A stretch of 59,174 nucleotides of DNA from NCBI GenBank assembly GCA_938028765.1, contig CALIZF010000033.1, positions 1-59,174 on the forward strand, read 5' to 3'. The translations under genes and the position numbers were made by a program. Under the pieces are notes generated by a model. That model saw only the letters and a list, made by a program, of their open reading frames with translations, was not told the DNA's origin and did no database searches. Every line of letters starts with the position of its first letter. Positions within the stretch are counted from its first letter, which is position 1. This document shows, one piece after another, positions 44,173 through 54,159 of the stretch. Origin of the DNA: an uncultured Paracoccaceae bacterium (GTDB lineage: Bacteria; Pseudomonadota; Alphaproteobacteria; Rhodobacterales; Rhodobacteraceae).

Positions 44173-44747
44173 GCCCCCGCCTGATCCTCGGGTCGGCCTC
44201 GCCCCGGCGGGCCGAGCTTCTGGCGACGGTCGGCATCGTGCCCGACGCCGTGCTGCCGCCCGAGATCGACGAGGAACCGCGCCCCGCCGAACTGCCCCGC
44301 CCCTACGCCGAACGGCTGGCGCGCGAAAAGGCGGCTGCCGTGGACGCGGGGCCGGACGACGTGGTGCTGTGCGCTGACACCACCGTGGCGCTCGGCCGGC
44401 GTATCCTTGGCAAGCCGGCCGACGCGGGGCAGGCGGCCGCGTTCCTCACGGCGCTGGCCGGACGGCGGCACCGCGTCATCACCGCCGTCGCGGTGCGTCG
44501 CGGGCCGCGGGTCTGGCAGCGCACGTCCGTCAGCGCGGTGAAGGTCCGCCGGCTGTCGGACGCGGAACTGAACGGCTACCTTGCGTCCGGTGAATGGCAG
44601 GGCAAGGCGGGCGCCTACGCGATCCAGGGCCGCGCGGCGGCCTTCATCCCGTGGATTTCGGGGTCGTTCAGCGGGATCGTCGGTCTGCCGCTGGCGGAAA
44701 CCGCAACGCTGCTGGCTGCGGCCGGCTATGCGGTGGCGGGTCGATGA
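44169..44747 (+). CDS. maf: Maf-like nucleotide pyrophosphatase
   Basis: This 192-residue house-cleaning nucleotidase has the Maf signature [14 protein letters not shown] at the N terminus, the catalytic aspartate region [11 protein letters not shown], and the [20 protein letters not shown] segment. It hydrolyses non-canonical or excess nucleoside triphosphates such as dTTP/UTP, depending on subgroup. The GTG start overlaps infA and the stop overlaps the next gene (ATGA). Confidence 0.95.
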   Translation: MSPRLILGSASPRRAELLATVGIVPDAVLPPEIDEEPRPAELPRPYAERLAREKAAAVDAGPDDVVLCADTTVALGRRILGKPADAGQAAAFLTALAGRRHRVITAVAVRRGPRVWQRTSVSAVKVRRLSDAELNGYLASGEWQGKAGAYAIQGRAAAFIPWISGSFSGIVGLPLAETATLLAAAGYAVAGR

Positions 44748-45790
44748 AGGGGCGGGTGGTCGTGCTCGACCGCCTGGGCGACCGCGCCGCGGCGGCGCTG
44801 GTCGTGGACGGGCGGCTCGAGGATCTGCTGGTCGATCCGGCGGGCGCGGATGCCCGCCTGCCCGGCGCGGTCTTCCGCGGCGTCGTCGGGCGGCCGATGA
44901 AGGGCATGGGCGGCGTGTTCGTGGACCTGCCGGGCGGGCAGGGCTTCCTGCGCCAGGTCTCCGGCCTTGCGCCGGGCCAGCGCGTGATCGTGCAGGTAGC
45001 CGGACCGGCCGAACCCGGCAAGGCCCCGCCCTTGACCCTGCGAGTCCTGTTCCGCGGCCGCACCTGCATCGTGACGCCGGGTGCGCCGGGCGTGAACCTG
45101 TCGCGCCGCATCCGCGAGGGCGCCGCGCGCGACGCGCTGGCGGCCGAGGCCGAGGCCGCGATGGCGGACGCGCCTGAGGGGTTCGGTCTGATCGTGCGGT
45201 CGGCGGCGGCGGCCGGGGGCGGCCTTGCGGCCGAGGCGGCGGACCTCATCGGGCTTGCGCGCGCCGTGATGGCCGATCTTCAGGGCGGGCCCGAGCTGCT
45301 GCTGGCCGCGCCGGACGCGCACGAAGCGGCCTGGCGCGACTGGGCCGACCCGGCCCCGGACGCGGTCGAGGATCGGCCGGGCAGCTTCGCCGACCTCGGC
45401 GTGGCCGAGGCGATCGCGGCCCTCGCGGCGCCCGCCCCGCTGCCGGGCGGCGCGTCGATGGCGGTGGAAGCCACGCGCGCCCTGGTCGCGGTGGACGTGA
45501 ACACCGGCCCCGACACCTCGCCGGCCGCGGGGATCAAGGCCAACATCGCCGCCGCCCGCGAGCTGCCGCGCCAGCTGCGGCTGCGCGGCCTTGGCGGGCA
45601 GGTCGTGGTGGATTTCGCCCCGATGCCGAAGAAGGATCGCGGCACGCTCGACCAGACGCTGCGCGCCGCGTTCCGCGCCGAGGGGGCGGAAACGGTGCTG
45701 GCGGGGTGGACGGCGCTCGGCCTCTACGAACTTCAGCGGCGGCGCGACCGGCTGCCGCTGGCGTCGCTTCTGCCGGACGGCTGGCCATGA
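44744..45790 (+). CDS. Ribonuclease E/G family protein (short form)
   Basis: This 348-residue RNase E/G relative keeps the catalytic core, with the metal-ligand aspartates in [11 protein letters not shown] and [16 protein letters not shown]. It has a reduced N-terminal S1-like part and no CxxC zinc link of full-length enzymes (E. coli RNase G is about 489 residues). Short forms of this size sit between maf and yacG in Rhodobacterales. It likely takes part in RNA processing or decay in the cytoplasm, beside a separate full-length RNase E elsewhere. ATG 44744 overlaps the maf stop. Confidence 0.88.
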   Translation: MKGRVVVLDRLGDRAAAALVVDGRLEDLLVDPAGADARLPGAVFRGVVGRPMKGMGGVFVDLPGGQGFLRQVSGLAPGQRVIVQVAGPAEPGKAPPLTLRVLFRGRTCIVTPGAPGVNLSRRIREGAARDALAAEAEAAMADAPEGFGLIVRSAAAAGGGLAAEAADLIGLARAVMADLQGGPELLLAAPDAHEAAWRDWADPAPDAVEDRPGSFADLGVAEAIAALAAPAPLPGGASMAVEATRALVAVDVNTGPDTSPAAGIKANIAAARELPRQLRLRGLGGQVVVDFAPMPKKDRGTLDQTLRAAFRAEGAETVLAGWTALGLYELQRRRDRLPLASLLPDGWP

Positions 45791-45975
45791 CCTGCCCCAT
45801 CTGCGGCCGCCCCGCCGACCCCAGATACCGCCCCTTCTGCTCGCGCCGCTGCGCGGATGTGGACCTCGGCCGCTGGCTGACCGGCGGCTATGCGGTGCCG
45901 ACGGACGAGGCGCCGCCGGACGGCGGCCCGGCCTCTGATCGCGAACCGCCCGCGCAGCGCCGCGACGGCCGATAG
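45787..45975 (+). CDS. yacG: DNA gyrase inhibitor YacG (zinc-finger)
   Basis: This 62-residue protein has the four-cysteine zinc motif CPIC and CSRRC within the first 25 residues. The [13 protein letters not shown] segment follows, with an acidic/proline-rich tail. YacG binds GyrB and inhibits gyrase in E. coli. ATG 45787 overlaps the stop of the RNase gene (ATGA). It is the last gene of the infA operon. Confidence 0.93.
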   Translation: MTCPICGRPADPRYRPFCSRRCADVDLGRWLTGGYAVPTDEAPPDGGPASDREPPAQRRDGR

Positions 45976-46039
45976 GCCGCGCCTTCGCCCGCCCGGCCCG
46001 CCTCGCCGGAAACCCGGCTGCGCCGACCGGGAACCGCCC

Positions 46040-46068
46040 TTGCAACCCCACGGCCCCGCGCGTATATG
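46040..46068 (+). promoter_or_regulatory. Predicted sigma-70 promoter of the rimP-nusA-infB operon
   Basis: TTGCAA (46040-46045) and TATATG (46063-46068) are spaced by 17 bp, close to the alphaproteobacterial housekeeping consensus. Transcription would start near 46075 and leave an untranslated leader of about 90 nt before rimP. Confidence 0.6.
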
Positions 46069-46120
46069 AGTGTGGACAGCGGTTCCGCGGCGTCCAAACC
46101 CGCGGGCCACCGGAAGGTTC

Positions 46121-46150
46121 GGCGGGCCGTCTGGCCCGCCTTTTCGTTTT
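46121..46150 (+). terminator. Intrinsic terminator / possible attenuator in the rimP leader
   Basis: An 8-bp perfect stem GGCGGGCC / GGCCCGCC with a GTCT loop is followed by TTTTCGTTTT, 14 nt before the rimP start codon and downstream of the predicted promoter. A second GC-rich hairpin (CCGCGG arms, about 46085-46106) precedes it. It could end yacG transcripts or work as an attenuator of the nusA operon. Confidence 0.75.
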
Positions 46151-46163
46151 CGGAACACCCCTG

Positions 46164-46814
46164 ATGACCGATCTCGTCGCCAAGACCGCCATCGACCGCC
46201 GCCTTGCCGGTATCGTCGGACCCGTCATCGAGGGGATGGGGTTTGAACTGGTGCGCCTGCGCCTCATGGGCGGGCGGACGAAGGTGCTGCAGGTCATGGC
46301 CGACCGCCCCGAGGGCGGGATCGACGTGGACGACTGCGCCGAGATCTCGACCGCCCTGTCGGCGGTCCTCGACGTCGAGGATCCGATCGAGGATGCCTAT
46401 GTGCTGGAAGTCTCGTCGCCCGGCATCGACCGGCCGCTGACGCGGTTGAAGGATTTCGATGCCTGGGACGGCCACGAGGCGCGCATCGAGACGACCGAGG
46501 CCATCGACGGCCGCAAGCGGTTCAAGGGGGTTCTGCGCGGCACCGAGGGCGACGAGGTTCTGGTCGAGATCGAGGCCGGCGGCGAGACGGTGACCATCGG
46601 CCTGAAGTTCGACTGGCTGGCCGATGCGAAGCTGATCCTGACCGACGACCTGATCGCCGAGACCCTGCGCCAGCGCAGGGCGGCCGAGATCGGCGACGAA
46701 AGCCGGTTCGACGCGATCGAGACCGAAGGCGACGACGACGAAGCCGGCGAGGCCGCCGGCGCGGACGACGACACCGATGATGCGGGCGCCGGCGCGCCCG
46801 CGACCAGACACTGA
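46164..46814 (+). CDS. rimP: Ribosome maturation factor RimP
   Basis: This 216-residue protein is needed for assembly of the 30S subunit. RimP segments seen are [18 protein letters not shown], the [22 protein letters not shown] region, and [21 protein letters not shown] very acidic C-terminal tail of about 40 residues (runs of D and E) follows and is longer than in E. coli. It is first in the rimP-nusA-ylxR-infB operon, preceded by the leader with an attenuator-like hairpin. Confidence 0.96.
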   Translation: MTDLVAKTAIDRRLAGIVGPVIEGMGFELVRLRLMGGRTKVLQVMADRPEGGIDVDDCAEISTALSAVLDVEDPIEDAYVLEVSSPGIDRPLTRLKDFDAWDGHEARIETTEAIDGRKRFKGVLRGTEGDEVLVEIEAGGETVTIGLKFDWLADAKLILTDDLIAETLRQRRAAEIGDESRFDAIETEGDDDEAGEAAGADDDTDDAGAGAPATRH

Positions 46815-46826
46815 CGGGAGGCCACG

Positions 46827-48446
46827 ATGGCGATCACCTCTGCCAACCAGCTTGAACTCCTGCAGACCGCCGAGGCGGTCGCGCGCGAGAAGATGATCGA
46901 GCCCGAGCTTGTCATCCAGGCGATGGAGGACAGCCTCGCCCGTGCGGCGAAGTCGCGCTATGGCGCCGACATGGACATCCGGGTGAAGATCGACCGCAAG
47001 ACCGGCCGCGCCACCTTCACCCGCGTGCGGACGGTTGTCGAGGATGACCAGGTCGAGAACCACCACGCCCAGATGACCGTCAAGCAGGCGAAGGCCTATC
47101 TGGCCGATCCCAAGGTCGGCGACGAGATCGTGGACGAGGTGCCGCCCGTGGACCTCGGGAGGATCGCGGCGCAGTCGGCCAAGCAGGTGATCCTGCAGAA
47201 GGTGCGCGAGGCCGAGCGCGACCGGCAGTATGAAGAGTTCAAGGATCGCGTCGGCACGATCATCAACGGCACGGTCAAGCGCGAGGAATACGGCAACATC
47301 ATCGTCGATATCGGCCGGGGCGAGGGCATCCTGCGCCGCAACGACAAGATCGGGCGCGAGAACTACCGCATCGGCGACCGCATCCGCGCCTACATCAAGG
47401 ACGTCCGCCGCGAGGCGCGGGGGCCGCAGGTGTTCCTCAGCCGCACTGCGCCCGAGTTCATGATGGCCCTCTTCAAGATGGAGGTGCCCGAAATCTACGA
47501 CGGCATCATCGAGATCAAGGCCTGCGCCCGCGATCCCGGCAGCCGGGCGAAGATCGCCGTCATCAGCTATGACAACGCGATCGACCCCGTGGGCGCCTGC
47601 GTGGGGATGCGCGGCAGCCGCGTTCAGGCCGTGGTGAACGAGCTGCAGGGCGAGAAGATCGACATCATCCCCTGGAACAAGGACATCGCCACCTTCCTTG
47701 TGAACGCGCTCCAGCCGGCCGAGGTTTCCAAGGTCGTGTTCGACGAGGAAGCCGGCAAGATCGAGGTCGTTGTGCCCGACGAGCAGCTGTCGCTGGCGAT
47801 CGGGCGGCGCGGGCAGAACGTGCGGCTGGCCAGCCAGCTGACCGGCCTCGACATCGACATCATGACCGAGGCCGACGAAAGCGCCCGCCGCCAGGCCGAG
47901 TTCGCCGAGCGCACCAAGCTGTTCATGGACACGCTGGACGTGGACGAGCTGATGGCGCAGCTCCTTGTGTCGGAGGGGTTCACCAACCTCGAGGAGGTGG
48001 CCTATGTCGAGCTCGAGGATCTGCTGTCGATCGACGGCTTCGACGAGGCGACGGCCGAGGAACTGCAGGCCCGCGCCCGCGACTGGCTGCAAGAGCAGGC
48101 CCGCAAGGCGCTGGAGGCCGCGCGCAAGCTGGGCGTCGAGGACAGCCTGATCGAGTTCGAGGGGCTGACCCCGCAGATGCTCGAGGCGCTCGGGCGCGAG
48201 GGGATCCGCACGCTCGAGGATTTCGCCCAATGCGCCGACTGGGAACTGGCGGGCGGCTATACCACCGTGGGCGGCCAGCGCGTGAAGGACAACGGGATCC
48301 TCGAACCCTTCGACGTCAGCCTTGAAGAGGCGCAGACGATGGTGATGACCGCGCGCGTGATGCTCGGCTGGGTCGATCCGTCGGAACTTGCCCCGACCGC
48401 GGCCGATGACGCGGGCGAAGACGGCGACGCGGAGGATCGCGCCTGA
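46827..48446 (+). CDS. nusA: Transcription termination/antitermination factor NusA
   Basis: This 539-residue factor binds RNA polymerase. Domain order is an N-terminal polymerase-binding domain (to about residue 130), S1 domain (about 135-200), two KH domains (about 230-345, with [20 protein letters not shown] and [18 protein letters not shown]) and C-terminal helix-hairpin repeats (about 365-490). A short acidic tail ends the protein. It starts 12 nt after rimP. NusA can affect pausing and termination in its own leader. Confidence 0.98.
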   Translation: MAITSANQLELLQTAEAVAREKMIEPELVIQAMEDSLARAAKSRYGADMDIRVKIDRKTGRATFTRVRTVVEDDQVENHHAQMTVKQAKAYLADPKVGDEIVDEVPPVDLGRIAAQSAKQVILQKVREAERDRQYEEFKDRVGTIINGTVKREEYGNIIVDIGRGEGILRRNDKIGRENYRIGDRIRAYIKDVRREARGPQVFLSRTAPEFMMALFKMEVPEIYDGIIEIKACARDPGSRAKIAVISYDNAIDPVGACVGMRGSRVQAVVNELQGEKIDIIPWNKDIATFLVNALQPAEVSKVVFDEEAGKIEVVVPDEQLSLAIGRRGQNVRLASQLTGLDIDIMTEADESARRQAEFAERTKLFMDTLDVDELMAQLLVSEGFTNLEEVAYVELEDLLSIDGFDEATAEELQARARDWLQEQARKALEAARKLGVEDSLIEFEGLTPQMLEALGREGIRTLEDFAQCADWELAGGYTTVGGQRVKDNGILEPFDVSLEEAQTMVMTARVMLGWVDPSELAPTAADDAGEDGDAEDRA

Positions 48447-48460
48447 GCGGCGCGGCGGAC

Positions 48461-49105
48461 ATGACCCGCGGCGGGCGCGCGAAGGACCGGGACGAACCCG
48501 AACGGCGCTGCATCGCAACGGGCGAACGCGCGCCCAAGGGGGGGCTCGTGCGGTTCGTCGTCGGCCCCGACGGCGCGATCGTGCCCGACATAGAGGGGCG
48601 TCTGCCGGGGCGAGGGCTGTGGGTTGCGGCCGACCGGGCGGCGATCGACCGGGCGGCACGCAAGGGCCTGTTCGCCCGGGCGGCGAAGGCCCCCGTCACG
48701 GTGCCCGCGGACCTCGCCGATCTGGTCGAGGCGCTGCTGGCGCAGCGTGTGGTCGCGCTGATCTCGCTGGCGCGCAAGGCCGGCGCGGCGGTGTCGGGCC
48801 TTGGCAAGACGAAGGACTGGCTGGTCTCCGGCACCGCCGCGGTGCTGGTTCAGGCCAGCGACGGCAGCCCGCGCGAGAAGGCGCGGCTGCGCCCCCCGGG
48901 CGGGCCGGACAGCCTGATCGGATGCCTGACGGCGGGGGAATTGGGTTTGTCCTTCGGGCGCGATCGTGCCATACACGGCGCGCTTGCGGCTGGCGGACTC
49001 ACCGAACGTATTGTAGGGGAAGCGGCACGGCTTGCGGGCCTGCGCAACGGCACGCGGGTGCCGGTCGGCGGCGAGACCGTCGGGAAGGACAAGAAAAACG
49101 TATGA
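48461..49105 (+). CDS. YlxR/DUF448 RNA-binding protein with L7Ae-like C-terminal part
   Basis: This 214-residue protein has the YlxR motif [19 protein letters not shown] and GRGLWV in the N-terminal 80 residues. A C-terminal part with [20 protein letters not shown] resembles the L7Ae/YlxQ fold. Such fused YlxR-YlxQ proteins lie between nusA and infB in alphaproteobacteria and bind RNA; their exact role is not settled. The stop overlaps infB (ATGA). Confidence 0.92.
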   Translation: MTRGGRAKDRDEPERRCIATGERAPKGGLVRFVVGPDGAIVPDIEGRLPGRGLWVAADRAAIDRAARKGLFARAAKAPVTVPADLADLVEALLAQRVVALISLARKAGAAVSGLGKTKDWLVSGTAAVLVQASDGSPREKARLRPPGGPDSLIGCLTAGELGLSFGRDRAIHGALAAGGLTERIVGEAARLAGLRNGTRVPVGGETVGKDKKNV

Positions 49106-51618
49106 GCGAGACTGACGGCAAGAAACCCCTGGGCCTCGGGGGTGGCGCGCGGCCCGGCCAGGTGAAGCAGAGCTTCAGCCACGGCCGGACCAAGAACGTC
49201 GTTGTCGAAACGAAGCGCAAGCGGATCGTCCTGACCAAGCCGGGCGCGTCGGGTGCGGCCACGCCCTCGGCCGTGCCCGCCGGCGATCCCGCACGCCGTC
49301 CGGCCGGAATCTCCGACAGCGAGATGGAGCGGCGCCTTGCCGCCCTGCGTGCTGCCAAGGCGCGCGAGGCCGAGGACGCGGCGCGCCGCGCCGCTGAGGA
49401 GCGCGCCCGCGAAGAGGAACGACAGCGCCGCCGCGACGAGATCGAGGCGCGCGAGCGCGCCGAGCGCGCCCACGAAGAGGCGCTGCGCCAGAAGGCCGAG
49501 GAAGAAGCCCGCGCCAAGGCCGAGGCCGAGGCGAAGGCCCGGCGCGAGGCCGAGGCGGCCGCGCGCAAGCCGGCAGCGGTGGCCGCCGCGGCTGCGGCCG
49601 AGGCCAAGGGCCCGGCCGGGGCCCCCGCGCCCCGCGCGCCCCTGACCGCCCGCAAGAGCGAGCGCGAGCGCGAGGATCGCGAGCGCGACAAGACCGCGCG
49701 GGCCAAGGGCGAGGACGGCCGGCGCGCCGGCAAGCTGACGCTGACCGCGGCGCTGGACGGCGACGGCGGGCGCACGCGCAGCCTGGCGGCGATGAAGCGC
49801 AAGCAGGAAAAGGCGCGCGCCAAGGCCCTCGGCTTCGGCCAGAAGCCGGAAAAGCAGGTGCGGGACGTGCAGCTGCCCGAGACGATCGTGGTGCAGGAAC
49901 TGGCGAACCGCATGGCGGAACGCGCCGCCGACGTCGTCAAGGCGCTGATGAAGATGGGCATGATGGTCACGATGAACCAGACCATCGACGCCGACACGGC
50001 CGAACTCGTGATCGAGGAATTCGGCCACCGCGCCGTCCGCGTCACCGACGCCGACGTGGAACAGGCGATCGACACGGTCGCCGACCGGCCCGAAGACCTG
50101 CGCCCCCGCCCGCCGATCGTGACGATCATGGGCCACGTCGACCACGGCAAGACCAGCCTGCTCGATGCCATCCGCAAGACGAATGTCGTGGCGGGCGAGG
50201 CCGGCGGGATCACGCAGCACATCGGCGCCTATCAGGTGAAGACCGAAGGCGGCCATACGCTGACGTTTCTCGATACCCCCGGCCATGCGGCCTTCACCTC
50301 GATGCGCGCCCGCGGCGCGCAGGTGACGGATATCGTGGTGCTTGTGGTCGCGGCCGACGACGCGGTGATGCCCCAGACGGTCGAGGCGATCAATCACGCA
50401 AAGGCCGCGAAGGTGCCGATGATCGTGGCGATCAACAAGATCGACAAGCCCTCGGCCCGGCCCGACAAGGTGCGGACCGACCTGTTGCAGCACGAGGTCG
50501 TCGTCGAGAAGATGTCGGGCGATGTGCTCGACGTCGAGGTCTCGGCGCTGACCGGCCAGGGCCTTGACGAGCTGCTCGAGAACATCGCGCTTCAGGCCGA
50601 ACTCCTGGACCTGAAGGCGAACCCGTCGCGTCCCGCGCAGGGTGCGGTGATCGAGGCGAAGCTGGATGTGGGCCGCGGTCCCGTCGCGACCGTCCTCGTG
50701 CAGAACGGCACCCTGCGGCGGGGCGACGTCTTCGTGGTTGGGGAACAGTGGGGCAAGGTCCGCGCTCTGATCAACGACAAGGGCGAGCGCGTTGACGAGG
50801 CCGGGCCGTCGGTGCCGGTCGAGGTTCTGGGCCTCAACGGCACGCCCGAGGCCGGCGACACCCTGAACGTCGTCGAAACCGAGCAGCAGGCGCGGGAGAT
50901 CGCGGCCTACCGCGAACAGCTTGCCCGCGACAAACGCGCAGCGGCCGGCGCCGCGACGACGCTGGAACAGCTGATGGCGCGCGCCAAGGCCGACAAGAAC
51001 ACCGCCGAACTGCCAGTGGTGGTCAAGGCCGACGTGCAGGGCTCGGCCGAGGCGATCGTGCAGGCGCTCGAAAAGGTTGGCAACGACGAGGTTCGGGTTC
51101 GCATCCTGCATTCGGGCGTCGGCGCGATCACCGACACGGACGTGGGTCTGGCCGAGGCGTCGAAGGCCTTGATCATCGGGTTCAACGTCCGCGCCAACGC
51201 CAGCGCGCGCCAGACGGCGCAGCAGAAAGGCGTCGAGATCCGCTATTACTCGATCATCTACGACCTCGTGGACGACATCAAGGCGGCCGCCTCGGGCCTT
51301 CTGAAGGCGGAAACGCGCGAGGCCTTCATCGGCTATGCGCGGATCCTTCAGGTGTTCAAGGTCTCGGGGGTGGGCAAGGTGGCGGGATGCCTCGTCACCG
51401 AGGGCGTCGCGCGCCGGTCGGCGGGCGTGCGCCTCCTGCGCGACAACACGGTGATCCACGAAGGCACGCTCAAGACGCTCAAGCGCTTCAAGGACGAGGT
51501 CAAGGAAGTGCAGTCGGGCCAGGAATGCGGGATGGCGTTCGAGAACTACGACGACATCCGCGAAGGCGACGTCATCGAGATCTTCGAGCGGCAGACGGTC
51601 GAGCGGACGCTGGCCTGA
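49102..51618 (+). CDS. infB: Translation initiation factor IF-2
   Basis: This 838-residue GTPase places initiator tRNA on the 30S subunit. A long charged, coiled-coil-like N-terminal region (about 65-235, rich in E, R, K and A) is followed by the IF2 N-domain. The G domain starts near residue 343 with [30 protein letters not shown] and NKIDKP, followed by domains II-IV ending in [21 protein letters not shown] 49102 overlaps the ylxR stop; the longer frame upstream is a shadow. rbfA does not follow here. Confidence 0.98.
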   Translation: MSETDGKKPLGLGGGARPGQVKQSFSHGRTKNVVVETKRKRIVLTKPGASGAATPSAVPAGDPARRPAGISDSEMERRLAALRAAKAREAEDAARRAAEERAREEERQRRRDEIEARERAERAHEEALRQKAEEEARAKAEAEAKARREAEAAARKPAAVAAAAAAEAKGPAGAPAPRAPLTARKSEREREDRERDKTARAKGEDGRRAGKLTLTAALDGDGGRTRSLAAMKRKQEKARAKALGFGQKPEKQVRDVQLPETIVVQELANRMAERAADVVKALMKMGMMVTMNQTIDADTAELVIEEFGHRAVRVTDADVEQAIDTVADRPEDLRPRPPIVTIMGHVDHGKTSLLDAIRKTNVVAGEAGGITQHIGAYQVKTEGGHTLTFLDTPGHAAFTSMRARGAQVTDIVVLVVAADDAVMPQTVEAINHAKAAKVPMIVAINKIDKPSARPDKVRTDLLQHEVVVEKMSGDVLDVEVSALTGQGLDELLENIALQAELLDLKANPSRPAQGAVIEAKLDVGRGPVATVLVQNGTLRRGDVFVVGEQWGKVRALINDKGERVDEAGPSVPVEVLGLNGTPEAGDTLNVVETEQQAREIAAYREQLARDKRAAAGAATTLEQLMARAKADKNTAELPVVVKADVQGSAEAIVQALEKVGNDEVRVRILHSGVGAITDTDVGLAEASKALIIGFNVRANASARQTAQQKGVEIRYYSIIYDLVDDIKAAASGLLKAETREAFIGYARILQVFKVSGVGKVAGCLVTEGVARRSAGVRLLRDNTVIHEGTLKTLKRFKDEVKEVQSGQECGMAFENYDDIREGDVIEIFERQTVERTLA

Positions 51619-51901
51619 CGCAGGATCCGGGCGGACGGCGCAGCGGTGCACGCGCTGGCCGGACCGGGCCCGCGTCTGTCCGCACGACAGGGTCAGCGCC
51701 AGACGCGCCCGCGGCGGTCCGCGCTGCGTGCAGCGATCCGGCCGAGGTCGGAGCTGCCCTTCCTCCGGCTGACTCGGTCGTGTGGATCCGGGTGCGGCAT
51801 GTCGGACGCGGGCAGAGCCGCGCCGCCGGGCTTGTCCGAGGGCCCCTGCGCGGGGCCGGAACCCGGTGGCCGGGCGGGGCCGAAATCAGCGTGCTTAGCC
51901 C

Positions 51902-51990
51902 AGCCCCCGCGCGGCTCGGATCGAGCCGCAAACGTGTTTTTGCCCCGGAACAGTGCCGGCCGAGCCCCCGCGCGGCCCGGATCGAGGCCG
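51902..51990. repeat. Pair of related hairpin repeats
   Basis: Two copies of a 27-28-bp unit beginning AGCCCCCGCGCGG and containing CGGATCGAG stand at 51902-51928 and 51963-51990, differing at a few positions. Each can form a hairpin around GGATCGA. The differences in the second copy partly preserve pairing (GGCTCG/CGAGCC versus CGGCC/GGCCG), which suggests that the folded form matters. Confidence 0.55.
51911..51942 (+). terminator. Terminator-like hairpin downstream of infB
   Basis: A perfect 8-bp stem GCGGCTCG / CGAGCCGC with a 3-nt loop is followed by AAACGTGTTTTTG. The T-run begins a few bases after the stem, so it is less ideal than the terminator at 33574. It lies about 290 bp after infB. 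Confidence 0.5.
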
Positions 51991-52279
51991 GTCCCCTCAG
52001 GACCAGCGCCCGATCCGTTCTGCCGCCGTGGTCGGGCCGCCGGCGGCGCGTTGCGGCGGGTGTGGCCTGTCCGGGCCGGGGCGGGACCGCGCCGGACCTT
52101 CGGCCGCCGCCGGCGCTGCGCTGTGGCTCGCCCAGGCCCGGGTCTTGCGGATGGCGGCACGGGTCGGCCCGCTGGCCGCATGGGTCGCGCCGGGTCGGCG
52201 GGATCGATGCCTCGCCGGGCAAGGGCCGCAGCGCCCCGAAGCGGCCTCTGGCCGGCAAGAGCGACACGACCGGTCGGCT

Positions 52280-53266
52280 CTACCCCAGGGTCGCGCGCCC
52301 CCGCCCGCCGTGCTTGCTGGCGTAGAGCGCGCGGTCCGCGTCGGACAGCAGGCGGTCGGCTTCGGGGTCGGCATAGGCCGTTGACATCACGATCCCGGCC
52401 GAGGCCGAGATGCGGCAGGTATGCTCCCCGAAGGTGATCGGCAGTTCGAGGCGGGCGATGATCCGCTCGGCGATGCGTTCGACCGCCCCCGCGTCGGTCA
52501 GGCCGGGAAGCAGGATCACGAACTCGTCCCCGCCGATCCGCGCCACCGTGTCGCCGCCGCGGGTGCCGGCCAGCATGATGCGTGCGGCCTCGGTCAGCAC
52601 ATGGTCGCCCGCGGCGTGACCAAGGGTGTCGTTCACCTCCTTGAACCGGTCGAGGTCGATATGCATCAGCGCGAAGGGCCGCCGTGCGGCGATCAGCCGG
52701 TCCAGCGACGCCTCTAGCGCGCGGCGGTTGAAGAGGCCGGTCAGCGTATCGGTCATCGCCTGCCGCTCCGCCGCATCGCGGGCGCCCTGCAGGCGCTCGG
52801 TCAGGCGTGTCAGTTCGTCCGCGACAAGGCCCTTTGCTTCGATCAGATACAGCATCTCCACCGCAAGGTCGGTCGGGGCGAAGTCCGAATCGGTCAGGCC
52901 ATGGTCCCGCACGGCATCCGCCAGCCCGATCCCGAACGACAGCTTGACGATCGCGCCCCCGTCGGCGCCGACCGGCACGGCGAAGCCGCGCAAGGCGGTG
53001 CAGGGCGGTGCGGCCAGGGCAAGCCGGATGCGCTCGCCCGAGGTGGCGCAGAGCGCCCGCATGTCGCCGATGCCGGCGGGGCGGCGGATCTGGAACACCT
53101 CGAAGAACGGCCGGCCGACGATCGGCCCCGCGACCTTCCGCACGGTGGGACCGGCCGCGGCGATGACGCCGTTGGGGGCCAGCCGGACGTGCATGGGCAT
53201 CAGGCGGTCCAGAGCGGACTGCCCGATCAGCAGCGGAAACACGTCGCCCGGACCGTCCATCGCCAT
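52280..53266 (-). CDS. HNOBA-GGDEF diguanylate cyclase
   Basis: This 328-residue protein joins an N-terminal HNOBA (H-NOX-associated, PAS-like) domain (about residues 10-130; PFFEVFQIRRPAGIGDMRAL resembles the corresponding part of soluble guanylate cyclases) to a helical signalling segment (about 130-165) and a GGDEF domain. The active site ARIGGDEFVILLP is intact, and an RxxD inhibitory site (RGGD) stands five residues before it. It should make cyclic di-GMP with product feedback. The H-NOX-like partner gene lies just upstream with a 3-nt gap. H-NOX/HNOBA pairs are known in bacterial signalling and in soluble guanylate cyclase. Confidence 0.88.
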   Translation of the reverse strand: MAMDGPGDVFPLLIGQSALDRLMPMHVRLAPNGVIAAAGPTVRKVAGPIVGRPFFEVFQIRRPAGIGDMRALCATSGERIRLALAAPPCTALRGFAVPVGADGGAIVKLSFGIGLADAVRDHGLTDSDFAPTDLAVEMLYLIEAKGLVADELTRLTERLQGARDAAERQAMTDTLTGLFNRRALEASLDRLIAARRPFALMHIDLDRFKEVNDTLGHAAGDHVLTEAARIMLAGTRGGDTVARIGGDEFVILLPGLTDAGAVERIAERIIARLELPITFGEHTCRISASAGIVMSTAYADPEADRLLSDADRALYASKHGGRGRATLG

Positions 53267-53269
53267 GCC

Positions 53270-53851
53270 CTATGCGGTCGGGGCGAGCGCGAAGCGACGC
53301 GCTTCGCCGTGGCTCTGGTCGAGCAGGCGGATCGTGATGATGTCGCCGCCCTCGTCGTCCCCGGCGTGGTCGATCAGCGCCAGCGCGCCGTAATCGTCGG
53401 CCAGGGCACGCAGGAGGCCCAGGAGGACCAGTCCAGCGCCGGGGCTGCCGCCGCGGCAGGTCAGGTGCAGAGTGTCGCCGCGGTCCTCCAGCTCGAACAC
53501 GGGCACGTTCAGGTCCGGGACGGCCAGCCGCGCCCGGCCCGGCAGATCCTCCAGCGAGTGCAGGAAGTCGGCGAAGCTCACGCCGCCGAACCGCAAGAGC
53601 CGCCGCAGCGCCGCGTTGTTGGGGTGCGACACGAGGTAGGTACCGAGATCCTCGAGAATGCTGTCGCGCGACCGGTCCAGCGCCGCCGCGGCGGCATCCA
53701 GCAACGCCTCGGTCGTCGCCGGAGGGTAGCGCAGCATCGCCTCGAACCCCTCGCGTGGGGCGTCGGCGGCGGCGGCGACGGTCTGCCAGACTGCGTCGCC
53801 GTAGGTGTCGCGCAGGAAACACTGGATCGCCCTGTTCACCAGCCCGTGCAT
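53270..53851 (-). CDS. H-NOX-like (heme NO-binding family) protein lacking the heme ligand
   Basis: This 193-residue protein has the H-NOX fold pattern: the start MHGLVNRAIQCFLRDTYGD closely follows H-NOX domains, as does LEDLGTYLVSHPN. By ungapped manual alignment to soluble guanylate cyclase beta1, the proximal heme histidine (His105 there) falls on Pro104 in HSLEDLPGRARLAVP. The YxSxR propionate-binding motif falls on LTCRG (residues 130-134), so it is also missing. It probably does not bind heme in the usual way, yet it stays paired with the HNOBA-GGDEF cyclase downstream. It may sense another ligand or act as a protein-binding subunit. Confidence 0.82.
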   Translation of the reverse strand: MHGLVNRAIQCFLRDTYGDAVWQTVAAAADAPREGFEAMLRYPPATTEALLDAAAAALDRSRDSILEDLGTYLVSHPNNAALRRLLRFGGVSFADFLHSLEDLPGRARLAVPDLNVPVFELEDRGDTLHLTCRGGSPGAGLVLLGLLRALADDYGALALIDHAGDDEGGDIITIRLLDQSHGEARRFALAPTA

Positions 53852-54159
53852 CGCAAACCCGCCATCAGCCGCTGCGGCGACAGTATCGGTGCCCGGTTAA
53901 CGGTTTGCCAAGGCCGGGCGGGCAGCGGCGGCGGTCACAGCCGAGTGTGTGCCGCGCGGCGAGATCAGGCCCGAGGGCCCGGTCGTCGTCCCCGGTCGGC
54001 CGCCCCCCGGGCACGCGCGTGTCGGTCGCTCCCGCCGCTGCGGCCCGTGTCGTCCCCCCTTACCGTCGCGGCGTCCCCGGATGCGAAGGGGCGCAGCCGT
54101 CGCGGCCGGGCCGTGCGTCCGACGGCATCCTGCGTGCTCTCGTGTCCGCGCCGGAACGC
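53852..54159. other. Gene-free spacer between H-NOX-like and MttB-family genes
   Basis: About 308 bp with no credible gene. It should hold the promoter of the leftward H-NOX/GGDEF operon, but no good -35/-10 pair is obvious. No repeat was recognised. Confidence 0.5.

Larger units (their letters stand above)
51619..52279. other. 660-bp gene-free region after infB
   Basis: No frame here has a ribosome-binding site or recognisable protein; compositions look random. It contains a terminator-like hairpin (51911-51942) and two related hairpin repeats (51902-51990). Both flanking genes end in this region (convergent), so it is a long convergent spacer. A decayed gene cannot be excluded. Confidence 0.6.

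Noticed and set aside
45976-46039. Search for a tRNA before rimP (as metY in E. coli)
   Set aside because: No T-arm or acceptor-stem pairing found; only GC-rich spacer.
45888-48659. 923-codon minus-strand frame opposite rimP-nusA
   Set aside because: Composition is that of a reverse-complement shadow; rimP and nusA are unmistakable on the plus strand.
48850-51651. 933-codon minus-strand frame opposite ylxR-infB
   Set aside because: Shadow of the IF-2 gene; no recognisable domain.
51646-52437. Plus-strand open frame after infB
   Set aside because: Random-looking composition, no start signal, and it overlaps the GGDEF gene antisense.
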